DNA of 7,430 bases, from assembly GCA_003973375.1 (NCBI GenBank), contig QNYL01000197.1, positions 1 through 7,430 on the forward strand. Reading direction: 5' to 3'. The translations under genes and the position numbers were made by a program. Position 1 is the stretch's first letter; every line of letters begins with the position of its first letter. Shown piece by piece: positions 1 through 6,208 of the stretch. The stretch is from Flavobacteriia bacterium. GTDB lineage: Bacteria; Bacteroidota; Bacteroidia; Flavobacteriales; Flavobacteriaceae. The notes below the pieces were generated by a model. It was not told where the DNA came from. It saw only the letters and a list, made by a program, of their open reading frames with translations, and ran no database searches.

Positions 1-28
1 AATTACACTTTTCTGATAAGGATAAGAA

Positions 29-331
29 TTACCTGCTCTTATTCATAAAAATCCGGAGTTTCTTGGCAAAGATCACAGCTATACTTCCGCCAATTAATGA
101 TACCGTAAAATTGATTATCAGTAATAAAATATCAACATTTCCTGATTGCATAACAGCAACCGGATCAAAACCAAGCCTCCCTACTGATTTTATCAAAAAA
201 ATACTGCCAAAAACACCTGCCAGCGTACTTCCGGTAAAACCAAGATCAAACTTTGTAAACCATTTTCCTGTAATATTTGCTCCGATAATTCCAATAACAA
301 TACTGATCAAAGCAATTAAGGTTTCCGTCAT
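29..331 (-). CDS. Small three-helix membrane protein downstream of cydAB
   Basis: This 100-residue protein is almost entirely hydrophobic and glycine-rich. Three likely membrane helices are visible at about residues 4-22, 31-51 and 66-90, and the C-terminus is basic (KKLRIFMNKSR). The arrangement and the glycine pattern resemble small stress-response membrane proteins of the GlsB/YeaQ/YmgE type, but this is a resemblance judged by eye, not a firm assignment. The ATG lies 13 bp after the cydB stop with an AGGT-like sequence in the gap, and no promoter is visible between them. I infer it is the third gene of the cyd transcript. It is too long and has too many helices to be CydX, the single-helix small subunit of proteobacterial bd oxidases. 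It could be an accessory factor of the oxidase or only a passenger. Confidence is high that it is a gene and low on its function. Confidence 0.8.
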   Translation of the reverse strand: MTETLIALISIVIGIIGANITGKWFTKFDLGFTGSTLAGVFGSIFLIKSVGRLGFDPVAVMQSGNVDILLLIINFTVSLIGGSIAVIFAKKLRIFMNKSR

Positions 332-344
332 TTGTTACCTGTTT

Positions 345-1421
345 TTAAGGATGCCCGTAATTCATACCATCGATTTTCCCGCCCATCATTCTCTTTTGTA
401 TGATCATATACACAAAAAGCAGTATAAACCCAACAATTCCCCAGCCCATAGCAACTGACAAACCGTATTCATGGGCAGAAGTATTATAAATGGTAAGGGC
501 GTCTTCACTATTATTCACCGAAGGTAGCAATACCGGAAACATCGATGCGAGCGATGAAGTAATTCCTCCTAAAACCAACAGCGTGGAGAAAATAAAACCA
601 TTAATCTCTTTTTTAAATCTTTTAATAAAAAACAACCCGGTCAGTCCGGTAAAATAGAGTATCGGAAAAACGATCAGATAAGGTTTATCTATAAAATTAT
701 TCAACGAATCAGGATTGATCATTTGCCATACTCCCAGAGATAGAATAGTCAATACAAGTAATGCAATATTGAGATTAAAAATAACACCTTTTAATTTTTC
801 ATTAATCGAAGAATTTGTTTTAAGAATAACCCAGTTGGCACCATGAATGGCCAGGGTAACTACCGAGATCAATCCTATAATGATCGTAAACCAGTCGATA
901 ACTCCCGGATGAGCACTTAAAGGACTAAAAGATCTGTCCCACAGAGGCAGAAAGAAAAAATATTTTTCATACGCATAAACTCCGTTTTCAAGTCCGCCCA
1001 GATTCACTCCTCTTACAATATTTCCCAAAGCAATACCAAAGAAAAGTGCCAGCAACAAACTAGAAATACCAAAGGCCTTGTCCCAGATATCTTTCCACAT
1101 CTGATAATGAAACTGACTTCTGAATTCTAAACCTACGGCCCTGAAAACGATCAGCCAGAGAACAATGATCAACGGCAGATAAAATCCGCTGAAAACCGAG
1201 GCGTAAAAAGTTGGAAAAGCCATAAAAAGCATTCCTCCGCCTGCCACCAGCCACACTTCATTCGAATCCCAGAACAATCCTGCAGATTTGGCAATAACTT
1301 CTTTGTCTTTCTCTGTTTTGGCAAAGAATAAATGAATAATTCCTGTTCCGAAATCATAACCGTCTAATATAAAAAATACGGCTAAAACAATTGCTATAAT
1401 AATAAACCAGAATACTTCCAT
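345..1421 (-). CDS. cydB: Cytochrome bd quinol oxidase subunit II
   Basis: CydB is the non-haem core subunit of the cytochrome bd quinol:O2 oxidoreductase in the inner membrane and stabilises the haems carried by CydA. The 358-residue length is normal (about 340-380). Two family hallmarks are visible near the N-terminus: DGYDFGTG at residues 20-27 at the end of the first helix, and WDSNEVWLVAGGG at 51-63 followed by AFP. The rest is a succession of hydrophobic helices. The ATG lies only 3 bp after the cydA stop and has no clear ribosome binding site, so translational coupling to cydA is likely. The C-terminus ends in a polar tail (DGMNYGHP). The frame is intact and composition matches cydA. 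Identification is secure. Confidence 0.97.
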   Translation of the reverse strand: MEVFWFIIIAIVLAVFFILDGYDFGTGIIHLFFAKTEKDKEVIAKSAGLFWDSNEVWLVAGGGMLFMAFPTFYASVFSGFYLPLIIVLWLIVFRAVGLEFRSQFHYQMWKDIWDKAFGISSLLLALFFGIALGNIVRGVNLGGLENGVYAYEKYFFFLPLWDRSFSPLSAHPGVIDWFTIIIGLISVVTLAIHGANWVILKTNSSINEKLKGVIFNLNIALLVLTILSLGVWQMINPDSLNNFIDKPYLIVFPILYFTGLTGLFFIKRFKKEINGFIFSTLLVLGGITSSLASMFPVLLPSVNNSEDALTIYNTSAHEYGLSVAMGWGIVGFILLFVYMIIQKRMMGGKIDGMNYGHP

Positions 1422-1424
1422 GAT

Positions 1425-2756
1425 CTAATGTGTTTGAGGTTTTGGTCCCTGATGAATTGTTTTTCCTACCAGAACTAAGAATAAGAGTCCCAGCAGCATA
1501 TATAAACCAACAAATCCCAGCAAGGTAAATAAGGTATTTCCCGAAGAAACCGTTGGTGAGATTCCTTCACTGGTTCTTAACAGACCGTAAACCAGGTAGG
1601 GTTGGCGGCCCAGTTCGGCCACATACCATCCGGTAAGGTTAGCGATATATGGAAAGGGAACCATAAACATAATCGTCCAAAGTAAAAATGTAATATTGTA
1701 TAATTTCTTCTTCCACAAGAAAAATAATGACAAGGCCATCAAGGCAATAAAAATAGTTCCCAATCCAACCATGATATGATAAGCATAGTAAAGTGCAGGA
1801 ATATTATCGGGGAGATCCTCTTTTTTAAACTGATCCATGCCCGGTATTTGTTTATCCCATTTCTGATAAGTAAGAAAACTCAAAATATTAGGAACCGCAA
1901 TCTTGTTATCGATCTTCTTTTCAACCATATTAGGCTGGCCGATAAGAACAATTTCAGCACCGGCTTCTTCGGTTTGAAAAATTCCTTCCATGGCAGCAAA
2001 AGAGGGTGGCTGATGTTTGGCTACATTTTTCGCATTCCAATCACCTGTTGGAAAAGCAACCAATAAACTTGAAACAAGGCCAAAGATCACTCCTGTTTTC
2101 AGGAATAGTTTTCCGTATTCAATATTCTTTTGTCTTAAAATATAGAAAGCTCCGATACTTGCCACAACAAAGGAAGAGGTTACCAGGGAAGCCATCTGAT
2201 TGTGTAAAAAAGCCGGAATCAGCCAGGGGTTCGCAAAAATAGCCGAAAAATTATTAAGGATATACTTTCCGTTATCCAGAACCTCATATCCTACCGGATG
2301 TTGCATCCATGCATTGGTTGCGAGGATAAACCATCCGCTGGCCCATGACCCTAAGAATACAAGAAAACCGGTTAAAAAGTGTAATTTCTGACCCATCAGT
2401 TTTTCACCAAAAATAAAAAGCACCAGAAAAGACGATTCTAAAAAGAAAGAGAACATCCCTTCCATGGCCAGGGTCTGCCCAATAATGCCACCTGTAAGTT
2501 CAGAAAAATTGGCCCAGTTGGTACCAAACTGAAATTCCATTGGAATACCCGTTACGACACCTATGGTAAAATTAACAGCAAAGATCTTCATAAAGAATTT
2601 AGCGGCATCATTGTATTTTTCAACCTGAGACCGTAAATATTTCCATTTAAAATACACGATTATCAAGGATAATCCCATAGTTAACTGAGGAAATATGTAG
2701 TGGAATGTGATAGTAAATGCAAACTGCAACCTATCATAAAAAATCATATCTTCCAT
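1425..2756 (-). CDS. cydA: Cytochrome bd quinol oxidase subunit I, short Q-loop type
   Basis: CydA carries haems b558, b595 and d, oxidises quinol at the outer face and reduces O2 to water with high affinity. Known ligands can be matched by E. coli numbering: His19 (RLQFAFTITFHY), Glu99 and Glu107 (AMEGMFSFFLE), His185 (FLHNQ), Met329 in HIMVGLG (E. coli Met393), and the ELGRQP motif at 381-386 (E. coli Glu445 to GRQP). At 443 residues it lacks the long Q-loop insertion of the 522-residue E. coli protein, so it belongs to the short-loop class. In the Q-loop, Glu257 is kept in AAMEG, but the position of E. coli Lys252 is Ser, and E. coli Arg391 is His327. The chosen ATG puts the haem ligand at the standard position 19; Met4 is an alternative start with a GGAAG sequence just ahead. 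It is first in an operon with cydB. No cydDC genes are in the window. Confidence 0.97.
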   Translation of the reverse strand: MEDMIFYDRLQFAFTITFHYIFPQLTMGLSLIIVYFKWKYLRSQVEKYNDAAKFFMKIFAVNFTIGVVTGIPMEFQFGTNWANFSELTGGIIGQTLAMEGMFSFFLESSFLVLFIFGEKLMGQKLHFLTGFLVFLGSWASGWFILATNAWMQHPVGYEVLDNGKYILNNFSAIFANPWLIPAFLHNQMASLVTSSFVVASIGAFYILRQKNIEYGKLFLKTGVIFGLVSSLLVAFPTGDWNAKNVAKHQPPSFAAMEGIFQTEEAGAEIVLIGQPNMVEKKIDNKIAVPNILSFLTYQKWDKQIPGMDQFKKEDLPDNIPALYYAYHIMVGLGTIFIALMALSLFFLWKKKLYNITFLLWTIMFMVPFPYIANLTGWYVAELGRQPYLVYGLLRTSEGISPTVSSGNTLFTLLGFVGLYMLLGLLFLVLVGKTIHQGPKPQTH

Positions 2757-2777
2757 CCTGTAAGTTTTTTTTCAGAA

Positions 2778-2785
2778 CAAAAGTA
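2778..2785 (-). promoter_or_regulatory. Candidate -7 box of the cyd operon promoter
   Basis: Read on the minus strand this is TACTTTTG, an exact match to the Bacteroidota TAnnTTTG element. It lies 21 bp before the cydA ATG, which would give a leader of roughly 15 nt. I see no matching TTTG -33 element at the usual 17-23 bp spacing, so the promoter may need an activator or be weak without one. This is a pattern match only. Confidence 0.5.
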
Positions 2786-2859
2786 CTCACATATTCCATT
2801 TTTAAGAAGAAATTAACATGTAATTATTGTTATCAAAGTAGCAAAACAACAGAACCGGT

Positions 2860-4209
2860 TTATTCGGCCGATTGAAAGATCCTCTTTAATTCATTTACAT
2901 CATCCGGTTTTGCAATAATTACTTTGTTTTTATCGAGGATGAAGAAACTGGGGATCTCGGTAACACCATAAGCTTTGGCCCTGAAACTGTCCCATTTTTC
3001 CAGATCTAAAATATTGATATATTCTTTCCAGTCTGCAGTCATTTTTTCCCAGCCGGTTCTTTCATCTTCAAGACCAACTGCTATTACCTTAATATTCTTT
3101 ATGCCTTTTATAAAATCGTGAAGCATAGGCATTTCACTTTGACAGTGCGGACAAGAACTGCTGAAAAAAACCACGATATAATAATCGTTCCCAAACAGAT
3201 CATAAAGATTCTTTTCATCTCCTTTTTCTACCCATTCAATATTTGGAGCCTTGCTGCCAACTGCAGTTTTAATCTCGGTTTCTACCTTATGTTTAAAAGC
3301 ATAATCCTGATAATCAAGAGGTAATATTTCGTAATGATCTTTTAACAGATAATTTACCATCCTTAAATTACCATCATCCACATATTGTTTTAAGGCAGAT
3401 TCTTCAAAGGCTTTAAGCAGCGGATAATTACCTGATATTCTGGTAGTGATATCCTCAATAGCCTTTTTTTGCAGTAGGTTTGTTTTATCCTGATCATTGG
3501 CCTGATTCAGATAAAAAACAAAATCGAGAAATTTATCATTAATAAATGTTGAATTGCTCAATACTTTATCATTAAAATCAACATGATCAAAAAAGTGTTC
3601 CTTTACCCCAAGCAAATAGGCTTTAGGATCTTTTTCCGGTTCTTTCGGATTGTATCGGGCACTGGCCACTATAAAATGATGTGCCAGTAATCCTTCTGAT
3701 CGCTTTTCAAAGATTTTTTGGGTTTTATTAACTTCGGCCAGCTGTTTTATATATTGCTTTTTTAGTTCCTTTAAAACCTTGGCATCTTTGCTTCTGAAAT
3801 AAGCTACCTGTAACGAATCCAGTTGCTTTTGTTCTTTTGAAATAGCATTATAATAAGACTGATATATTTTATTTTCCTTTGAAGTTGAGAAAACAATGGA
3901 TCCGGCAGGATCTTCCGGGTTAAAAGTAAAATCTACAGATTCTTTGTTATATATAAAATCAACATACAAACGCTCTTCTATCTGATAATAGATCCTGTAA
4001 ATACCTGCAGGCTGGTCCTTGGTAAAATTAAAAGTAAACCGACCGTCTTTTACATTGGCATTTTCCACATAAACAGGTTTCGCATTCTGGATCTCATATA
4101 AAAGTACCCATGAAAAATTACCCTTAGAATTGATCTTTCCGGTAAGCGTATATTGCGCCTGAAGCGATGTGGAAATTAAAAAAATAAGGAGGAGGAGTCT
4201 TGAAAACAT
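2860..4209 (-). CDS. Exported thioredoxin-fold protein, DUF4369/TlpA type, CPHC site
   Basis: The 449-residue protein starts with a signal peptide (residues 1 to about 18, hydrophobic LLLLIFLIS core, likely cut near LQA-Q), so it acts outside the cytoplasmic membrane. Residues 20-105 have the small beta-rich look of a DUF4369 domain (TLTGKINSKG, then DGRFTFNF). A charged, mostly helical middle runs from about 110 to 315. The C-terminal thioredoxin fold (about 316-449) has APNIEW, the redox motif CPHC at 353-356 and the cis-proline at Pro420 (TEIPSFF). Such proteins are thought to handle thiol-disulfide exchange or cytochrome c maturation; the substrate is unknown here. CPHC is the DsbA-type dipeptide, and the usual Trp before the first Cys is replaced by Ser. 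A longer frame opens at 4272, but that ATG lies upstream of the promoter and would bury the signal peptide, so the ATG at 4209 is preferred. Confidence 0.88.
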   Translation of the reverse strand: MFSRLLLLIFLISTSLQAQYTLTGKINSKGNFSWVLLYEIQNAKPVYVENANVKDGRFTFNFTKDQPAGIYRIYYQIEERLYVDFIYNKESVDFTFNPEDPAGSIVFSTSKENKIYQSYYNAISKEQKQLDSLQVAYFRSKDAKVLKELKKQYIKQLAEVNKTQKIFEKRSEGLLAHHFIVASARYNPKEPEKDPKAYLLGVKEHFFDHVDFNDKVLSNSTFINDKFLDFVFYLNQANDQDKTNLLQKKAIEDITTRISGNYPLLKAFEESALKQYVDDGNLRMVNYLLKDHYEILPLDYQDYAFKHKVETEIKTAVGSKAPNIEWVEKGDEKNLYDLFGNDYYIVVFFSSSCPHCQSEMPMLHDFIKGIKNIKVIAVGLEDERTGWEKMTADWKEYINILDLEKWDSFRAKAYGVTEIPSFFILDKNKVIIAKPDDVNELKRIFQSAE

Positions 4210-4225
4210 TATTTTAAATTTTTGA

Positions 4226-4255
4226 CAAAAATACAATTTAAATACACATTTCAAA
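4226..4255 (-). promoter_or_regulatory. Promoter of the thioredoxin-fold gene
   Basis: On the minus strand, TTTG at 4255-4252 is followed after 18 bp by TATTTTTG at 4233-4226, a full match to the Bacteroidota -33/-7 consensus with correct spacing. The -7 box ends 16 bp before the ATG at 4209, so the leader would be about 10 nt. This also decides the start codon, because the upstream ATG at 4272 could not be on this transcript. Confidence 0.65.
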
Positions 4256-4259
4256 TGAT

Positions 4260-4267
4260 TATATTTG
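4260..4267 (+). promoter_or_regulatory. Candidate -7 box of the dehydrogenase gene
   Basis: TATATTTG matches TAnnTTTG exactly and ends 13 bp before the ATG at 4281, predicting a leader of only about 5-8 nt. No good -33 element lies at the usual distance. The box sits 4 bp beyond the -33 element of the divergent thioredoxin promoter, so the two RNA polymerase sites overlap. Confidence 0.5.
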
Positions 4268-4280
4268 TCCAAACTTTTTT

Positions 4281-5075
4281 ATGAAGCTGAAAGATAAAAC
4301 AATATGGATAACAGGAGCCTCTTCGGGTATTGGTAAAGCACTTGCTCTGGCCTTTTCGGAGATTGGCTCAAACGTGATCATTTCTTCACGGAATGAAGAG
4401 GAACTAAAAAAAGTTAAAGCTGAGAGTAAAGATCCGGAAAAACTAAAGATTCTCCCCCTCGACCTGGTAGATTTTGATTCCTTTAAAAAGAAAACCGAAA
4501 CTGCTTTATCTCTTTTTAACGGTCTCGATATTCTGATCAACAATGGGGGTGTTAGCCAGCGCTCACTGGCCGCAGATACTGCTCTGGAAGTGGATAAGAA
4601 GTTGTTTGATGTAAATTATTTTGGAACTATCGGACTTACAAAAGCGGTTTTACCTTATTTTATCAAGAATGAAAAAGGACAAATTGTTGTAATCAGCAGT
4701 ATCATGGGAAAACTTGGAACCCCGCTGCGATCAGCCTATGCTGGTTCAAAACATGCCTTGCACGGATTTTTCGACAGCCTGAGAGCCGAACTCTATAACA
4801 AAAATATAGCTGTTACGCTAATCTGCCCCGGCTATGTCAATACCAATGTTTCTAAAAATGCCCTTACCGGAGACGGCAGTAAATTCAATAAAATGGATGA
4901 AGCCACATCGAAAGGATTAGATCCAAATGATTTTGCCCAAAAAGCCATACAAGCCATTGCTGCAAAAAAACATGAGGTTGTTATTTCCGGGCCAAGAGAA
5001 AGAGCTGCGGTTTATTTAAAAAGGTTTTATCCTAAGTTTCTGGCTAAAATGATTAGAAAAGTTAATGTAACCTGA
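4281..5075 (+). CDS. Short-chain dehydrogenase/reductase, DHRS7-like
   Basis: This is a classical short-chain dehydrogenase/reductase of 264 residues, a cytoplasmic NAD(P)H-dependent oxidoreductase. The Rossmann dinucleotide motif TGASSGIG is at 11-18. Arg37 after the second strand suggests NADPH preference. NNGG at 87-90 replaces the common NNAG, Asn112 is in FDVNYFG, and the catalytic Ser140, Tyr153 and Lys157 (YAGSK) are all present, followed by PG at 183-184. The stretch LINNGGVSQRSL and the later KHALHGFFDSLRAEL closely resemble, from memory, animal DHRS7 proteins, which reduce carbonyls of steroids and retinoids. The bacterial substrate is not known. The C-terminus is basic and amphipathic (YLKRFYPKFLAKMIRK) and might contact membrane. 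It is a single gene, divergent from the thioredoxin gene and convergent with the DUF4252 gene. Confidence 0.92.
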   Translation: MKLKDKTIWITGASSGIGKALALAFSEIGSNVIISSRNEEELKKVKAESKDPEKLKILPLDLVDFDSFKKKTETALSLFNGLDILINNGGVSQRSLAADTALEVDKKLFDVNYFGTIGLTKAVLPYFIKNEKGQIVVISSIMGKLGTPLRSAYAGSKHALHGFFDSLRAELYNKNIAVTLICPGYVNTNVSKNALTGDGSKFNKMDEATSKGLDPNDFAQKAIQAIAAKKHEVVISGPRERAAVYLKRFYPKFLAKMIRKVNVT

Positions 5076-5078
5076 CCT

Positions 5079-5092
5079 GTTTTAGTTAAAAC
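5079..5092. other. Short AT-rich hairpin at the convergent gene ends
   Basis: GTTTTA and TAAAAC flank a 2-bp centre, forming a 6-bp stem across the 6-bp gap between the dehydrogenase and DUF4252 stop codons. It is the only inverted repeat I see there and could weakly slow polymerase from either side. It lacks a GC-rich stem and a clean U-tract, so calling it a terminator would be an overstatement. Confidence 0.2.
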
Positions 5093-5546
5093 TGATATCG
5101 TTATCTCTCAGCAGTTTGCTCAGATCATCAGGAGAAATATTGGTTTTCAAACCTAACAGAACCAGTTCCTCACCGGTACTGATATCAACTACAATTTCTT
5201 TGATCTTGTCTTTGTTTTCCAGAGTATAGATCTTAACCTTATCCTCATCATCTTTAATCGATATCAGATTTTCAAAATCGGATCTTTTGATAAATTTATT
5301 GAATTTTTTCCTCATCGGATCATAATTATCTGAGAACACCAGGATCCTTACATGTTTGGCTTTTCTTAAAATCGGCTTGATCTCTTCATAATCTTCATCA
5401 GAAAGAAAATTACTCAACAAGGAGCTGTTAAGCCCGATAGAAAAGTCGGAATCTGAATGATTTTTTTCGTAAAAATCGTAAAAAGAAGTATGTGTTGCAC
5501 AGGAAGAAAACAATACAAAAACAAATAAAACGGCTAATTTTCTCAT
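5082..5546 (-). CDS. DUF4252-type lipoprotein
   Basis: This 154-residue protein has a lipoprotein signal peptide: basic MRKLA, a hydrophobic stretch, then LFSSC with the lipidated cysteine at position 16. It is therefore expected to be anchored in an envelope membrane. The body fits DUF4252 as I know it, with a RKAKHVRILVFSD strand, a FENLISIKD segment, KVKIYTLE, and a C-terminal VVDISTGEELVLLGLKTNIS before a short helix. DUF4252 proteins are confined mostly to Bacteroidota, have no known biochemical role, and often sit beside an ECF sigma factor and a second DUF4252 gene. Neither partner is present here, so it appears solitary. The terminator of ssb lies just upstream, implying its own promoter in 5547-5600, although no convincing consensus box is visible there. 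Confidence 0.8.
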   Translation of the reverse strand: MRKLAVLFVFVLFSSCATHTSFYDFYEKNHSDSDFSIGLNSSLLSNFLSDEDYEEIKPILRKAKHVRILVFSDNYDPMRKKFNKFIKRSDFENLISIKDDEDKVKIYTLENKDKIKEIVVDISTGEELVLLGLKTNISPDDLSKLLRDNDISFN

Positions 5547-5600
5547 GGTTTAAAGTTTTCTTTACGACGATAAAATATCGGATATGTAACAAATGACCAG

Positions 5601-5638
5601 AAAAAAAAGTGAAAGGAAGAAATATTTTCTCCCTTTCA
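5601..5638 (-). terminator. Rho-independent terminator of ssb
   Basis: On the minus strand, TGAAAGGGAGAAA (5638-5626) pairs over 13 bp with TTTCTTCCTTTCA (5622-5610) around a 3-nt loop, followed by AC and eight Ts (5608-5601). One pair is G-T. In minus-strand RNA this is a stable G-U wobble, while in plus-strand RNA it would be an A-C mismatch, and only the minus side has the U-tract. It lies 45 bp past the ssb stop and separates ssb from the DUF4252 gene. Confidence 0.85.
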
Positions 5639-5683
5639 GTAAAATGTCAGAAACCTTATTCAGTTAAAAAATAATAGGAAAGA

Positions 5684-6022
5684 TCAATCTTTATTCCCAA
5701 GAAAAAGAATCTCATTACACACAACTTCAGTGATGTAACGTTTATTTCCTTTTTCGTCATCCCAGGAGCGTGTGGTGAGTTTACCTTCAATAGCAACCTC
5801 TCTTCCTTTTTGTAAAAACCTCTCAACCAGTTCGGCTGTTTTATTCCAGGCTACAATATTATGCCATTCTGTTTCTTCCACTTTCTCTCCTTTGGCATTT
5901 TTATAATAATCGTTTGTTGCCAGTGAAAATTTTGCCATTTTCTTTCCTGAATCCAGGGTTCTAACTTCGGGGTTCATTCCTAAATGTCCGATTAACTGTA
6001 CTCTGTTCTTTAAACTGTTCAT
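5684..6022 (-). CDS. ssb: Single-stranded DNA-binding protein, short form
   Basis: A 112-residue SSB with a single OB fold, which coats single-stranded DNA during replication, recombination and repair. Hallmarks are NRVQLIGHLGMNPEVR at 6-21, FSLATNDYY at 32-40, TEWHNIVAWNKTAE at 51-64 with Trp53 and Trp59 in expected positions, and GREVAIEGKL near residues 73-82. The protein ends at EILFLGNKD directly after the OB fold. It lacks the linker and the acidic DDxPF-type tip that recruits partner proteins in E. coli SSB. Short SSBs like this occur in Bacteroidota both as chromosomal paralogs and on mobile elements; no mobility genes are visible here. It is monocistronic: a divergent gene lies upstream and a strong terminator follows. 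Confidence 0.93.
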   Translation of the reverse strand: MNSLKNRVQLIGHLGMNPEVRTLDSGKKMAKFSLATNDYYKNAKGEKVEETEWHNIVAWNKTAELVERFLQKGREVAIEGKLTTRSWDDEKGNKRYITEVVCNEILFLGNKD

Positions 6023-6083
6023 AATTTTTAAATTTATTCCTGCATAAAACAGGAGGTTAATAATTTTGTTTGATTTGATACTG

Positions 6084-6091
6084 CAAAGATG
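6084..6091 (-). promoter_or_regulatory. Candidate -7 box for ssb
   Basis: On the minus strand CATCTTTG, followed by CA, matches TAnnTTTG at seven of eight positions. It would give a leader of about 55 nt, which contains a small CCTG/CAGG hairpin. No -33 TTTG is seen at normal spacing. It is the best promoter candidate in the ssb upstream region but weak. Confidence 0.3.
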
Positions 6092-6137
6092 AGACGGGTT
6101 GTTTGTTAGAATCGGTTGATAAATAGTTACTTTCGTA

Positions 6138-6162
6138 TGTAATTGAATGTAATCGTTTGTAA
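6138..6162 (+). repeat. Three TGTAA repeats at exact 10-bp spacing
   Basis: TGTAA occurs at 6138-6142, 6148-6152 and 6158-6162, so each copy begins exactly 10 bp after the last. The first two copies extend to ATGTAAT. One helical turn separates the copies, placing them on the same DNA face. They lie between the divergent ssb and zinc-binding protein genes, and the third overlaps the -33 box of the latter. A regulator binding site is the natural reading, but the pattern is short and could be chance in AT-rich DNA. Confidence 0.45.
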
Positions 6163-6166
6163 ACGA
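6153..6166. promoter_or_regulatory. 14-bp inverted repeat, possible operator
   Basis: TCGTTT and AAACGA are perfect 6-bp inverted arms around GT. The repeat covers the -33 element of the rightward promoter and the third TGTAA copy. A dimeric repressor bound here would block that promoter. This is inferred from position and symmetry only. Confidence 0.35.
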
Positions 6167-6185
6167 ATAATTTTTAGTATATTTA
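6156..6185 (+). promoter_or_regulatory. Candidate promoter of the zinc-binding protein gene
   Basis: TTTG at 6156-6159 is followed after 18 bp by TATATTTA at 6178-6185, which matches TAnnTTTG except for the last base. The predicted leader is about 15-18 nt before the TTG start at 6209. An alternative lies further upstream, TTTG at 6102-6105 and TACTTTCG at 6128-6135 with 22-bp spacing. Confidence 0.45.
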
Positions 6186-6208
6186 TCTGAAATTTAAGTT
6201 TATACATC

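Noticed and set aside
63..458. Open plus-strand frame of 131 codons
   Set aside because: It lies antisense to the small membrane protein and the end of cydB, has no recognisable domain and no promoter. The minus-strand genes explain the region.
2823..2836. FNR-like site upstream of cydA (ATTAT, 4 bp, ATCAA)
   Set aside because: Only the ATCAA half matches TTGAT-N4-ATCAA; the other half matches three of five bases. Oxygen control of cyd is likely in general, but this site is too weak to call.
4259..4543. Open minus-strand frame antisense to the dehydrogenase start
   Set aside because: It mirrors the well-supported SDR coding region, its Ser/Arg/Phe-rich product looks like a translation shadow, and it crosses the divergent promoters.
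5568..5580. Small inverted repeat CGATA-AAA-TATCG upstream of the DUF4252 gene
   Set aside because: The 5-bp AT-rich arms are short enough to be chance, and no promoter is placed well enough beside it to argue for an operator.
6051..6068. Perfect AGGAGG on the plus strand followed by TTG
   Set aside because: The resulting frame ends after about eight codons, and the sequence lies in the ssb leader on the other strand. It is probably chance.
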